In this document: positions 43,921 to 52,459 of the stretch, piece by piece
Position numbering within the stretch: the stretch's first letter is position 1
Layout: each line of letters starts with the position of its first letter
Assembly: GCA_038744785.1 (NCBI GenBank)
Contig: JBCDLX010000013.1
Location: forward strand, 1-64,000
DNA: 64,000 bases
Direction of reading: 5' to 3'
DNA from: Ovoidimarina sp038744785
GTDB lineage: Bacteria > Pseudomonadota > Alphaproteobacteria > Rhodobacterales > Rhodobacteraceae
Notes under the pieces: model-generated
The model's database searches: none
Told to the model about the DNA's origin: nothing
What the model saw: the letters and a program-made list of their open reading frames with translations, nothing else
Translations under genes and position numbers: made by a program

Positions 43921-45960
43921 TTAGCAGCGGATACCGATCCGAAGCGCATCGTAGATCGCGGCATGGATGTTGCGCGACGAAACCGCGTCGCCAATACGAT
44001 AAAGCTCGAACGTTCCTGCTGAACTGCGGTTGGGAAAAAGAGCGCCCTGACCCACCAATAGCGCCTCTTGATCGACCTCCCCACCATTGCGCGACAACGG
44101 CTTTAGCGCGAAATACAAATCATCCAGCGGCAGCGTGCCCTGGTTCACCACGATCTGGTCAAACCTGCGTTCTTCAGTATGCGCGGAATAGTCTGTGCCG
44201 ATCGTCGCCTTCAGCCGGTTGCCATCGCGGTTTATGCCTTTCAGGGTCCGACCCACCGTGAAGGTCGCGGGTTTATCCTGAAGCGCACGCATGTAGGGGA
44301 CCAGGTTCATGCCCATAATTTCAGGCGCAAAGCTTCGGTCACGGGTCATTACCTCGACCCGCCCGCCTGCCTCCGCCACCACTTCGGCCGCCATAAGCGC
44401 GGGATGGTCGCCTGCGTCATCGTAAATCAGAACGCTTTCTCCTGGCTTTGCATCGCCTGAGATCAGATCCCAGGCCGAAACCGCCAGTTCATTGCCCTGC
44501 TCGAGGACTGTGACCTCTGGCAAGCCTCCGGTGGCGATCACGACAATGTCCGGATCAAGCGCTGTGACGTCCTCGGCCTCGGCAAACACATTGAACCGAA
44601 ACTCTACATCTCGCGCAGCGCATTGCGCCATGCGCCAGTCAGAGATCCCGATCATTTCCGATCGGCGCTTGGATTGAATAGTCAGCCGGATCTGGCCACC
44701 GGGATCAGGAGCGGCTTCAAAGACGGTCACCTTGTGTCCCCGCTCTGCTGCAACCCGGGCGGCTTCAAGCCCGCCCGGTCCCGCACCGACAACAACAACG
44801 CGCTTCGGCGTATCGGCTGGCGGAACCTCGTGCGGAAGTGCCAGCTCGCGACCTGTTGACGGGTTGTGAATGCAAAGCGCATCCCCCGCCTGGTAAATCC
44901 GGTCGAGACAATAGGTGGCCCCGACACATGGACGGATATCGTGCTCGCGCCCTGCCCTTATCTTTTGCACGATCAAAGGGTCGGCCATGTGCGCCCGCGT
45001 CATCCCGACCATGTCCAAAAGTCCTGCAGAAATCGCATGCCGTGCTGTCGCGACATCTGGAATGCGTGCGGCGTGAAATGTCGGCATCCCAGTTTCAGCA
45101 CGCACCCGACCGGCAAAATCCAGGTGCGGCGCGCTTCTCATCCCCTGAACAGGGATCACGTCCGTTAGTGCCGGATCCGTGTGAATGCGCCCACGGATCA
45201 CGTTTATAAAGTCGACCTGACCCTGTTCCTTCAGGCGCCGGGCAATTTCGATGCCATCCGCGGCGCTGATTCCCCCGGGTTCGACCTCATCTGCGGTGTA
45301 TCTGACGCCGATCAGAAACCGCTCGCCCACGCGCGCACGGATTGCGTGGATCACCTCGAAGCCGAACCGAAGGCGATCATCGAAGGAACCACCATAAGGG
45401 GCGTCCATCGTGTTTGTTAGGTCGGACCAGAACTGATCGATCAAGTGCCCGTAGGCCTGAAGCTCGATCCCGTCGAGCCCCGCGTCCTTCATACGCTCTG
45501 CGGCATCGGCATAATCTTCGATCACTCGCGCGATGTCGAAGTCTTCCATCTTCTTTGGAAATGCCCGATGGGCCGGTTCGCGGTCATGTGACGACGACAG
45601 GGAGGGAAGCCAATCGCCCTTGTTCCAGCCCGTGCGACGGCCCAGATGCGTCAGTTGAATCATCACAGCGCAGCCATGTTCGTGGCACGCGTCCGCAAGA
45701 CGCGCCATCCATGGCACCACTTCGTCCCTATAAGCAAGAATGTTATTGAAGGCTGGCGGACTATCGCGGCTGACGGTTGCTGATCCCGCCGTCATGGTCA
45801 GCGCAACACCGGCCCTTGCGCGTGTTTCGTGATAGGCCCGGTAGCGGTCTTTCGGCATCCCGTCTTCCGGGTATGCGGGTTCGTGGGCTGTCGTCATGAC
45901 CCGGTTCTTCAGGGTCAGATGACCAATGGTGTAGGGTTCCAGAAGCGGATCACCGCTCAT
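43921..45960 (-). CDS. flavin/Fe-S N-demethylase (DgcA / N-methylproline demethylase-like; trimethylamine dehydrogenase superfamily)
   Basis: The 679-residue protein has an N-terminal FMN TIM barrel of the old-yellow-enzyme type (YTIGHLTLKNRVMTTAHEPAYPEDGMP, then MIQLTHLGRRT). The [4Fe-4S] cysteines follow (CVGATYCLDRIYQAGDALC, about 340-358), then an FAD/NAD domain (VVVVGAGPGGLEAARVAAERG, about 380). The overall pattern is very close to what I remember of DgcA, which demethylates dimethylglycine, and of N-methylproline demethylase. 2,4-dienoyl-CoA reductase is a less likely alternative. The ATG overlaps the upstream XRE-cupin stop (ATGA). Confidence 0.85.
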   Translation of the reverse strand: MSGDPLLEPYTIGHLTLKNRVMTTAHEPAYPEDGMPKDRYRAYHETRARAGVALTMTAGSATVSRDSPPAFNNILAYRDEVVPWMARLADACHEHGCAVMIQLTHLGRRTGWNKGDWLPSLSSSHDREPAHRAFPKKMEDFDIARVIEDYADAAERMKDAGLDGIELQAYGHLIDQFWSDLTNTMDAPYGGSFDDRLRFGFEVIHAIRARVGERFLIGVRYTADEVEPGGISAADGIEIARRLKEQGQVDFINVIRGRIHTDPALTDVIPVQGMRSAPHLDFAGRVRAETGMPTFHAARIPDVATARHAISAGLLDMVGMTRAHMADPLIVQKIRAGREHDIRPCVGATYCLDRIYQAGDALCIHNPSTGRELALPHEVPPADTPKRVVVVGAGPGGLEAARVAAERGHKVTVFEAAPDPGGQIRLTIQSKRRSEMIGISDWRMAQCAARDVEFRFNVFAEAEDVTALDPDIVVIATGGLPEVTVLEQGNELAVSAWDLISGDAKPGESVLIYDDAGDHPALMAAEVVAEAGGRVEVMTRDRSFAPEIMGMNLVPYMRALQDKPATFTVGRTLKGINRDGNRLKATIGTDYSAHTEERRFDQIVVNQGTLPLDDLYFALKPLSRNGGEVDQEALLVGQGALFPNRSSAGTFELYRIGDAVSSRNIHAAIYDALRIGIRC

Positions 45961-46625
45961 TCGCCAGTCTCCCTCACGACGGGTGCGGCGTCCACTTCGA
46001 CCGACGCCGGAATAACCACCGGAGAGACGGCCCAAACCAGTCGGCACACTCGGTCAGTCCGATTGCGCCCGTGGTGCGGAATGCGGGCATCGAAACTATA
46101 GCTGTCGCCAACGCGAAGGGTCAGAGCCTCGGCCCCAATGGTCATCTCCAGCTCGCCGTCGAGGATCAACCCGTGCTCTTCGCCCTCATGCTTATGCATG
46201 GGGCCGTTTGGCCGCACGGAATACGGCGCGTAGACCGCCAAGCCCATGTAGAACTGCCCACCGATCGAACTGGACAGAAGGCTGTCCGTATACCCAAGAA
46301 CATCCGCACCCTGCCCGTAAAGTGTGTTCAGGTTGCGGCGGTTCTGGCTACGAACAATATGGGCGCGTTCCATGGGCCCCGCGCCCGGACGGCGGGCAAA
46401 GAACCAATCTGGCGTGACCTGAAGACCGTTCGCCAACGCGCCGAGTACCTCAACGGATGGGTTCGATGCGCCGCGTTCGATGGCTGAAAGGTGGCTTCGC
46501 GAGACGCCCGCTCGTCCGCTTAGCTGCTTTAGCGTAAGACCGCGCGCTTTGCGCAATTGGCGGACTTCCGCGCCCAAGGACACGAGGCTGTCTGCAATTG
46601 CGACGATGCGGTCGCTGTCGGTCAT
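45957..46625 (-). CDS. XRE-family regulator with C-terminal cupin (copy 2)
   Basis: The 222-residue paralogue of the protein at 43097 has a helix-turn-helix (LTLKQLSGRAGVSRSHLSAIERGASNPS), a shared linker (RRNLNTLYGQG...GYTDSLLSSSIGG) and a cupin (EGEEHGLILDGELEMTIGAEALTLRVGDSYSFDARIPHH). It is translationally coupled to the demethylase gene and divergent from the third CocE/NonD gene, so it probably controls both. The ATG at 46625 is chosen over an upstream in-frame start that lies in the promoter region. Confidence 0.9.
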   Translation of the reverse strand: MTDSDRIVAIADSLVSLGAEVRQLRKARGLTLKQLSGRAGVSRSHLSAIERGASNPSVEVLGALANGLQVTPDWFFARRPGAGPMERAHIVRSQNRRNLNTLYGQGADVLGYTDSLLSSSIGGQFYMGLAVYAPYSVRPNGPMHKHEGEEHGLILDGELEMTIGAEALTLRVGDSYSFDARIPHHGRNRTDRVCRLVWAVSPVVIPASVEVDAAPVVRETGE

Positions 46626-46682
46626 TTGGGTATCCTCGGTTGGGCAAGTATTGGAAAAAGACTCAAGCAAGCCTGTATGAAG

Positions 46683-46703
46683 GGAATTTTCTTGTCAAAT
46701 TCC
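46683..46703. promoter_or_regulatory. perfect inverted repeat in the xre2/cocE3 divergent promoter region
   Basis: GGAATTT and AAATTCC form perfect 7-bp arms around a 7-bp spacer (TCTTGTC). It is centred about 68 bp from both divergent start codons. The sequence resembles that upstream of XRE-cupin copy 1. An operator for the XRE-cupin protein is the most economical explanation. Confidence 0.6.
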
Positions 46704-46758
46704 GGTTTTGATTGCGTTATGGCTGGGATATCCGCCATTGGGAGAACCGACCGACCGT

Positions 46759-48774
46759 ATGAACGACAGCCGAAACCGTGCCGCTGAACCGACCCGCACC
46801 GGGCAGAGCGGGGTCGAGGAAACCGACCACCTTTGGATTCCGATGCCTGACGGGGTGCGCTTGGCCGCACGGCTTTGGCTACCCGCAGATGCCAGGCAAA
46901 CGCCGGTGCCTGCACTTCTGGAATACATCCCCTATCGCAAAGCCGACATGGTGCGCGCCCGTGACGAGCGGAACCACCCCTACTTTGCGGCGCATGGCTA
47001 CGCCTGCCTTCGGGTCGATGTGCGTGGGTCCGGCGACAGCGACGGGGTGATGGCGGATATGTATGCCGATCACGAACTGTCGGATGCGCGGCATGTGATT
47101 GAATGGATTGCCGCCCAGCCATGGTGTTCCGGCGCTGTTGGAATGTTCGGCACGTCATGGGGTGGCACTGCCGCACTTCAGGCGAACATCGATCCGCCGT
47201 CGGCCCTGAAGGCCGTGATCGCCGTCTGCGCAACCCATGACCGGTACGAGGATGATATCCACCACATGGGCGGATGCCTTTTGACCGATACCTTTGAGTG
47301 GGGCGCAACCCTGCCAGCCATTCTTGCCGCGCCGCCGACGCCAAACGTTGGTCCGGATTGGCGGTCCATTTGGGAAGACCGGCTGGCGCGCCTGACCTTT
47401 CCGCTTGAAAACTGGCTGCGCGAAGAGGCGCGCGGAAAGTACTGGCGCCATGGATCTGTCAAATACCAGACAAGCCGTTTGGGGCGACCGATCCTTGCCG
47501 TCGGTGGGTGGTCTGACCGCTACTGCAACTCGGTCATGTCTCTTGTCTCGGCCCGTCCTGATCTGGTCTGGGGCGTCATCGGACCGTGGGGCCATCACTA
47601 TCCCGACCATGGTCACCCCGGCCCCGCAATTGGATTTCAGAAGCTTGCGTTGGATTGGTGGGATCATTGGCTGAAGGACATGCCGAAATGCTCTGACTGG
47701 CCCCGCCTTCGGACGTGGCTTAGAGAGTACGATCCGCCCTCAGATGCGATCGATCTTCGACGCGGCAGTTGGATTGAAAGCGATGCGTGGAAAAAGCACA
47801 CCCGATCTTTGTCCATGGGCCTTGGGTCCGATGCGCTTGCGGCCACATCTGGGGACGCAACTTGGACGATCCCTGACGATCTTAATATCGGGTCGGCAGC
47901 AGGTGACACAGGATATTTTGGCCGCTATGGGGGCTTACCCTTGGATCAACAGGCCGACGACAGGCGTTGCCTGGGCTTCGAAACCGGCCCTTTCGACAAA
48001 GAAACCGTCGTATTCGGCGCGCCTTTGATCCGATTGAACCTTCAGTCCTCGGGGATGCATGCGCAATTGGTCATTCGGCTTTGCGATGTTGCGCCGAACG
48101 GGTCGGTTGGACTGATCACGCGAACCGTTCGCAACCTGGCGCTCGACGAAAATCTAGACGCGCCGGATGCGGCAGATCCAATTGGCGGCGCGCTTGTGGT
48201 CGGGTTTCCGGCTGTTGCCTACCGCCTGCGCCGTGGACACCGTCTGCGGGTGTCTTTGTCAGGATCGTATTGGCCCTTGATCTGGCCTGCGCCTGGGTCG
48301 GCGCATCTCGAAATGAAAAGTGGGACGTTGGAGCTTCCTGTTTTTGAAGGTCCGCCGACTGCGCTGTGCCACCCATTGCCTATGGAAGCAGATCATCCGG
48401 CCAGGGCGTCTTTTGTGACCCTCGCGGCACCACGGGTTACGCGCCATTCAAACGGCCAATCAGATGGGAGACGCATTGAGGGGTGGCATCAACCTTATTC
48501 GGCAGTCCACTACCGGGACACCGGGACGACTTTTGGATTTGAGACACAGGCGACATACACGATCCAACCGCCAGACCCTTACACAGCACGCGCAGACTTG
48601 ACACATCGCACCGTCTACGACCGACCGGACGGAAAAGCGGAAATCGAAAGCAGCCTGTCTGCGACCGCGGACGCCCGGAGCTACCGTGTCGATGCCGCAC
48701 TGACCGCCCGCTGGGACGGCGGCGAAATCGCATCGCGGCGCTGGTCCATCGCCGTCCCGCGCAAGTTGGGCTAA
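46759..48774 (+). CDS. CocE/NonD family serine hydrolase (copy 3)
   Basis: The 671-residue protein shares the architecture of the other two: WIPMPDGVRLAARLWLP, nucleophile GTSWGGTAA (about 138), acid in GGWSDRYCN (about 253), His in IGPWGHHYPDHG (about 280) and a C-terminal jelly-roll. It is transcribed divergently from the regulator/demethylase unit. The ATG at 46759 lies beyond the palindrome; an upstream TTG would place the start close to that site. No signal peptide. Confidence 0.87.
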   Translation: MNDSRNRAAEPTRTGQSGVEETDHLWIPMPDGVRLAARLWLPADARQTPVPALLEYIPYRKADMVRARDERNHPYFAAHGYACLRVDVRGSGDSDGVMADMYADHELSDARHVIEWIAAQPWCSGAVGMFGTSWGGTAALQANIDPPSALKAVIAVCATHDRYEDDIHHMGGCLLTDTFEWGATLPAILAAPPTPNVGPDWRSIWEDRLARLTFPLENWLREEARGKYWRHGSVKYQTSRLGRPILAVGGWSDRYCNSVMSLVSARPDLVWGVIGPWGHHYPDHGHPGPAIGFQKLALDWWDHWLKDMPKCSDWPRLRTWLREYDPPSDAIDLRRGSWIESDAWKKHTRSLSMGLGSDALAATSGDATWTIPDDLNIGSAAGDTGYFGRYGGLPLDQQADDRRCLGFETGPFDKETVVFGAPLIRLNLQSSGMHAQLVIRLCDVAPNGSVGLITRTVRNLALDENLDAPDAADPIGGALVVGFPAVAYRLRRGHRLRVSLSGSYWPLIWPAPGSAHLEMKSGTLELPVFEGPPTALCHPLPMEADHPARASFVTLAAPRVTRHSNGQSDGRRIEGWHQPYSAVHYRDTGTTFGFETQATYTIQPPDPYTARADLTHRTVYDRPDGKAEIESSLSATADARSYRVDAALTARWDGGEIASRRWSIAVPRKLG

Positions 48775-48775
48775 A

Positions 48776-48817
48776 GCGTTTCGCGAAAAACCTGAATCAC
48801 AGCTTTTCGCGAAACGC
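48776..48817. repeat. stem-loop repeat element A (14-bp perfect arms)
   Basis: GCGTTTCGCGAAAA and TTTTCGCGAAACGC are perfect inverted 14-bp arms around a 14-nt loop, two bases after the cocE3 stop codon. It may act as a transcript end or as an extragenic palindromic repeat. No T run follows. Confidence 0.75.
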
Positions 48818-48840
48818 AGCAAGTCATTCATATGTTGCAC

Positions 48841-48882
48841 GCATTTCGCCTTAAGTGATGTCTCAAGTTTAAGGCGAAACGC
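48841..48882. repeat. stem-loop repeat element B (14-bp arms, one mismatch)
   Basis: GCATTTCGCCTTAA and TTAAGGCGAAACGC pair over 14 bp with one mismatch around a 14-nt loop, the same geometry as element A 24 bp away. The ends of the two elements share the GCnTTTCGC / GCGAAACGC motif. I recall similar palindromes between genes in other roseobacters, which would make this a family of extragenic repeats. Confidence 0.7.
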
Positions 48883-48915
48883 TATAGAGCATAGGCGACC
48901 GAGGAAGGGCAGATC

Positions 48916-49719
48916 ATGGACACAGAGGACTGGTCATTGGGCATTGTCGGGGGCACCGGGATGCTGGGACGCGAGATCGCTGCGGCCATTGTGCGGGCCG
49001 GTGTCGTGCCGACTGAGCGGCTTTGGATTTCAAGCCGGCGCGGTGCGGACGGCGCCCCAGATGCGCTCCGGTCGTGCAATCACACAACCCGCAACCAGGC
49101 GCTCGCAGATGCGTGCGACGTCATCCTGATTTCCGTTCCCCCAGCCGCGGTGAACGACATAGCGATAAAGGCACGCGACAAGCTTATCATTTCTGTCATG
49201 GCTGGGGTTTCGATCGAGACGCTCCAGCGCACGACCGGATCGTCCCGCGTTGTTCGGGCCATGAGCAGCCCGGCTGCTGGACAGGCGCTTGCCTACTCTC
49301 CTTGGTGCGCCCACCCAGAGGTTACCGAAGAAGATCGGAGCAGGACGCAAGCCATCCTGTCCGTCTGCGGCCTAACCGATGAAATTGAAGCAGAGGCACA
49401 TATTGATTGCTTCACCGCATTGACGGGCCCGGTTCCAGGTTTTGTCGCATTCTTTGCAGAAGCCATGGCGGACTACGCAGAAAGCCAGGGGATCGCTCCA
49501 GAACTTGCCGACCGCGCGGTCCGCCAGCTGTTTCGCGGTGCGGCGGCCGTAATGTCGGACAGCGCCATGACCCCATCCGACCACGTCCAACAGATGATCG
49601 ACTATGCGGGCACGACCGCTGCGGGCCTACAGGAACTTCGGCGACTGGGAACAGGGTCTGCAATCTCGCAAGGGCTCGATGCCGCAAAACGGCGCGCCGG
49701 AAACATCGCGCCACGCTGA
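48916..49719 (+). CDS. pyrroline-5-carboxylate reductase-like NAD(P)-dependent enzyme
   Basis: The 267-residue protein has an N-terminal Rossmann motif (GIVGGTGMLGREIAAAIVRAG, about 10), a segment DVILISVPPAAVNDI and a C-terminal P5CR dimerisation domain (CFTALTGPVPGFVAFFAEAMADYAE). P5CR makes proline from pyrroline-5-carboxylate; distant members act on other cyclic imines. It lies downstream of cocE3 past two hairpins. With the N-demethylase it suggests processing of a proline-like or cyclic imine product, rather than housekeeping ProC. Confidence 0.8.
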   Translation: MDTEDWSLGIVGGTGMLGREIAAAIVRAGVVPTERLWISSRRGADGAPDALRSCNHTTRNQALADACDVILISVPPAAVNDIAIKARDKLIISVMAGVSIETLQRTTGSSRVVRAMSSPAAGQALAYSPWCAHPEVTEEDRSRTQAILSVCGLTDEIEAEAHIDCFTALTGPVPGFVAFFAEAMADYAESQGIAPELADRAVRQLFRGAAAVMSDSAMTPSDHVQQMIDYAGTTAAGLQELRRLGTGSAISQGLDAAKRRAGNIAPR

Positions 49720-49809
49720 AGTCCCGTGGGAAAGGCAGGCGGGCGATTTTCGGCGAAGGCCGCGCTGTGTTCACGCCTAATGGGCGTTCCACCGTCGTAT
49801 AACGGATGG

Positions 49810-49834
49810 GGCCACAGGCAAAACGCCTGCGGCC
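49810..49834. terminator. bidirectional terminator-like hairpin between the P5CR-like gene and xylB
   Basis: GGCCACAGGC and GCCTGCGGCC pair over 10 bp with one mismatch around AAAAC, between two convergent genes. There is no long T run on either side, so it may be a structural barrier or a factor-dependent terminator. Confidence 0.6.
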
Positions 49835-49841
49835 TCACAGA

Positions 49842-51281
49842 TCAAGACAAGTCCTTAAGCGCAGCGTACAGCGCCCGGTAACGGTCATAGGCTGCGTCAA
49901 ACGCGTCGGACATCGTCGGGTCGGGCTCAATCATTTGCTGCGTGTCCGGGGGGGCCAGCAACGCAGGGTCATCCCGGCCCGCGGCCATCATGCCTAGACG
50001 CGCCGCCCCGAAAGCCGCACCGAACTCGCCATCCTTTGGAACCGCGATCGGAAGACCCAGCGCAGTTGCAATCGCACGAAGCCAGTAGGTGGACCGCGAT
50101 CCGCCGCCCACAGCCACGGCCTGGGTCAACGGTGTGCCGATGTTCCGCATGGCTTCGCAACTGTCCCGGAACGCGAACGCAACGCCTTCCAAGACGGCGC
50201 GTGTTGCGGCTGCGCGGTCGGTCGCATGCTCGATCCCGACAAATGCACCACGAACCTTCGCGTCGTTGTGGGGCGTACGTTCCCCGCCAAGATAGGGCAG
50301 GAACATCGTTCGCCCTGGTGATTGCAGATCGCCCAGATCCGATGTCAGGTCGGCCGGGGTTTCCCCGGTTAGGCCCGCGAACCACGCAAGCGAATCCGTC
50401 GCTGCCAGGATCACACCCATCTGATGCCACCGGCCCGGCAGCGCGTGGCAGAAGGTATGAAGTGCGGTGCCAGGATCGGGCGCATAGCCCTCGGATGCGG
50501 CAAAAAGCACGCCAGATGTCCCGAGCGAGACAAACGCTTCGCCCGGTCGGGTGACACCAACCCCAACCGCCGAGGCCGCATTGTCCCCTGCACCGCCCGC
50601 AACCGGGATCCCGGCAGAGAGACCAAACTCCGATGCCACTGCACCCCGCAACCCACCGGAAGGTTCGCTGCCCTCCACCAGCGACGGCATATGATCGCGC
50701 CCGAGTTCGGTTGCCTCCAACAAGGCGTCCGACCAGTCCCGGCGTCCCGGATCAAGCCAGGACGTGCCCGCTGCATCCGACATCTCGGAAACATATTCCC
50801 CGGTCAGCCAAAGGCGCAGATAATCCTTTGGCAAAAGAACCTTGGTCACGCGGTTGAACAGGTCGGGTTCGTTGTTGCGCACCCAAAGAAGCTTCGGTGC
50901 CGTAAAGCCCGGAAAGACGATATTGCCGGACTGCGCCCGAAACCGTGGGTCGGCGTCAAGAAGCGCCGCCTCTTCATGGCTGCGCGTATCGTTCCATAGG
51001 ATCGCCGGGCGCAGCACGGCATCAGAGTCGTCCAGAAGCGTGGCGCCATGCATCTGGCCGGACAGGCCGATCCCGGCCACAGCAGACAGGTCATGCGCGG
51101 CGCTGAGCCCCCGCAGGGCTTCGGCGGTTGCCGTAATCCAGTCTTCCGGTGCCTGTTCCGACCACCCGGGTGCCGGGCGCGAGACATCAAGATCGGCATG
51201 GGCGCTGCCGACCACTGACTGATCATCGGCAACAAGCAGCGCTTTGACCCCCGAGGTTCCTAAATCGATACCCAGAAACAT
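49842..51281 (-). CDS. xylB: xylulokinase
   Basis: The 479-residue FGGY kinase has the phosphate-binding N-terminal GIDLGTSGVKALLVAD, substrate-binding GIGLSGQMHGATLLD and the C-terminal AGGAGDNAASAVGVG and VGGGSRSTYWLRAIA segments. GQMHG with the AGDNAA motif is characteristic of D-xylulose kinases. The ATG at 51281 shares a base with the upstream dehydrogenase stop (TGATG). No xylA is nearby; the sugar may be a polyol or ketose other than xylose. Confidence 0.92.
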   Translation of the reverse strand: MFLGIDLGTSGVKALLVADDQSVVGSAHADLDVSRPAPGWSEQAPEDWITATAEALRGLSAAHDLSAVAGIGLSGQMHGATLLDDSDAVLRPAILWNDTRSHEEAALLDADPRFRAQSGNIVFPGFTAPKLLWVRNNEPDLFNRVTKVLLPKDYLRLWLTGEYVSEMSDAAGTSWLDPGRRDWSDALLEATELGRDHMPSLVEGSEPSGGLRGAVASEFGLSAGIPVAGGAGDNAASAVGVGVTRPGEAFVSLGTSGVLFAASEGYAPDPGTALHTFCHALPGRWHQMGVILAATDSLAWFAGLTGETPADLTSDLGDLQSPGRTMFLPYLGGERTPHNDAKVRGAFVGIEHATDRAAATRAVLEGVAFAFRDSCEAMRNIGTPLTQAVAVGGGSRSTYWLRAIATALGLPIAVPKDGEFGAAFGAARLGMMAAGRDDPALLAPPDTQQMIEPDPTMSDAFDAAYDRYRALYAALKDLS

Positions 51282-52447
51282 CAGCGATCCAGCGTGACCC
51301 AGGCGGCATTCCGCGCTGAGGATCGCACACAAGCATCAACAAACTGCACGCCGCGCAGACCGTCCTGAACAGTCGGGAAGACGACCTCGCTCGCTGGCGT
51401 TTCCCCGGCTTCGTGCGCATCGATCGCCGAAGCGGCTTCGCCGTAAATGTTTGCGAAACCTTCAAGGTAGCCTTCGGGATGTCCAGGCGGAACGCGCGAC
51501 ATACGTGCCGCCGCATCACCCGCACCGGCCCCGCCCCGGGTGATCAGGCGCTTGGGCTCGCCGAACGGTGTGAACCACAGATAGTTCGGATCCTCTTGCG
51601 CCCATTCAAGCCCGCCTTTGGTCCCGTAGACCCGCAACCTCAATGCGTTTTCATTGCCGGGCGCTACCTGGCTGCACCACAGCATGCCCCGCGCACCGCC
51701 CTTGAACCGCATCAACACGTGCCCATTGTCGTCGACCCGACGGCCCGGGACGAAGGCCTGCAAATCGGCGGCGAGTGCTTCGAGCTCCAGGCCCGTGACG
51801 AAGGAGGCTAGGTTGAAGGCGTGGGTCCCGATATCCCCCGTCGATCCGCCCGCGCCCGACTGTGCGGGATCGGTGCGCCAGTCGGCTTGCTTGAAGCTAA
51901 CCTCTTCGGTCAGCCAATCCTGCGCATACTCGACCTGCACGACCTGCAAATCCCCAAGCTCGCCAGACGCAACCATCTCGCGCGCGTGCCGGATCATCGG
52001 ATACCCGGTATAGTTATGCGTCAGCACGAAAAGCGCGTCAGAGCTTTCCGCCGCGTTCACCAGCTTCTTTGCCTCTGCAAGGGTCGCGGTCAGGGGCTTG
52101 TCGCAGATGACGTGGATGCCGCGCTTGAGAAACTCGCGGGCGACCGCATAGTGCATGTGATTGGGCGTCACGATCGACACCGCTTGAATGCCCGTTTTCA
52201 GACGCGCCTCGCGTTTGGCCATCTCGACAAAATCGCCATACGCCCTGTCAGGCGCGATCCCAAGATCCGCGCCCGAAGCCCGAGATTTTTCGGGGGTCGA
52301 GCTGAACGCGCCCGCCACCAATTCAAACCGATCGTCAAGCCGCGACGCGATCCGGTGGACCGCCCCGATAAAAGCATCGCGACCGCCGCCGACCATGCCA
52401 AGCCGAATGCGCGGCGCGCGTTGTTCTGAGGTTCCGTCAATGGGCAT
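51281..52447 (-). CDS. Gfo/Idh/MocA-family NAD(P)-dependent dehydrogenase
   Basis: The 388-residue protein has a Rossmann N-terminus (RLGMVGGGRDAFIGAVHR, about 13-30), the catalytic Lys motif as CDKPL (about 115, usual EKP) and the domain-two motif STGDIGTHAFNL with Asp and His (about 198-209). Family members oxidise sugars, inositols and sugar acids. The substrate is open. It is followed directly by xylB and preceded by a TIM-barrel isomerase, the common trio of oxidoreductase, isomerase and kinase. Confidence 0.9.
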   Translation of the reverse strand: MPIDGTSEQRAPRIRLGMVGGGRDAFIGAVHRIASRLDDRFELVAGAFSSTPEKSRASGADLGIAPDRAYGDFVEMAKREARLKTGIQAVSIVTPNHMHYAVAREFLKRGIHVICDKPLTATLAEAKKLVNAAESSDALFVLTHNYTGYPMIRHAREMVASGELGDLQVVQVEYAQDWLTEEVSFKQADWRTDPAQSGAGGSTGDIGTHAFNLASFVTGLELEALAADLQAFVPGRRVDDNGHVLMRFKGGARGMLWCSQVAPGNENALRLRVYGTKGGLEWAQEDPNYLWFTPFGEPKRLITRGGAGAGDAAARMSRVPPGHPEGYLEGFANIYGEAASAIDAHEAGETPASEVVFPTVQDGLRGVQFVDACVRSSARNAAWVTLDR

Positions 52448-52459
52448 CGGTCGTTCTCC

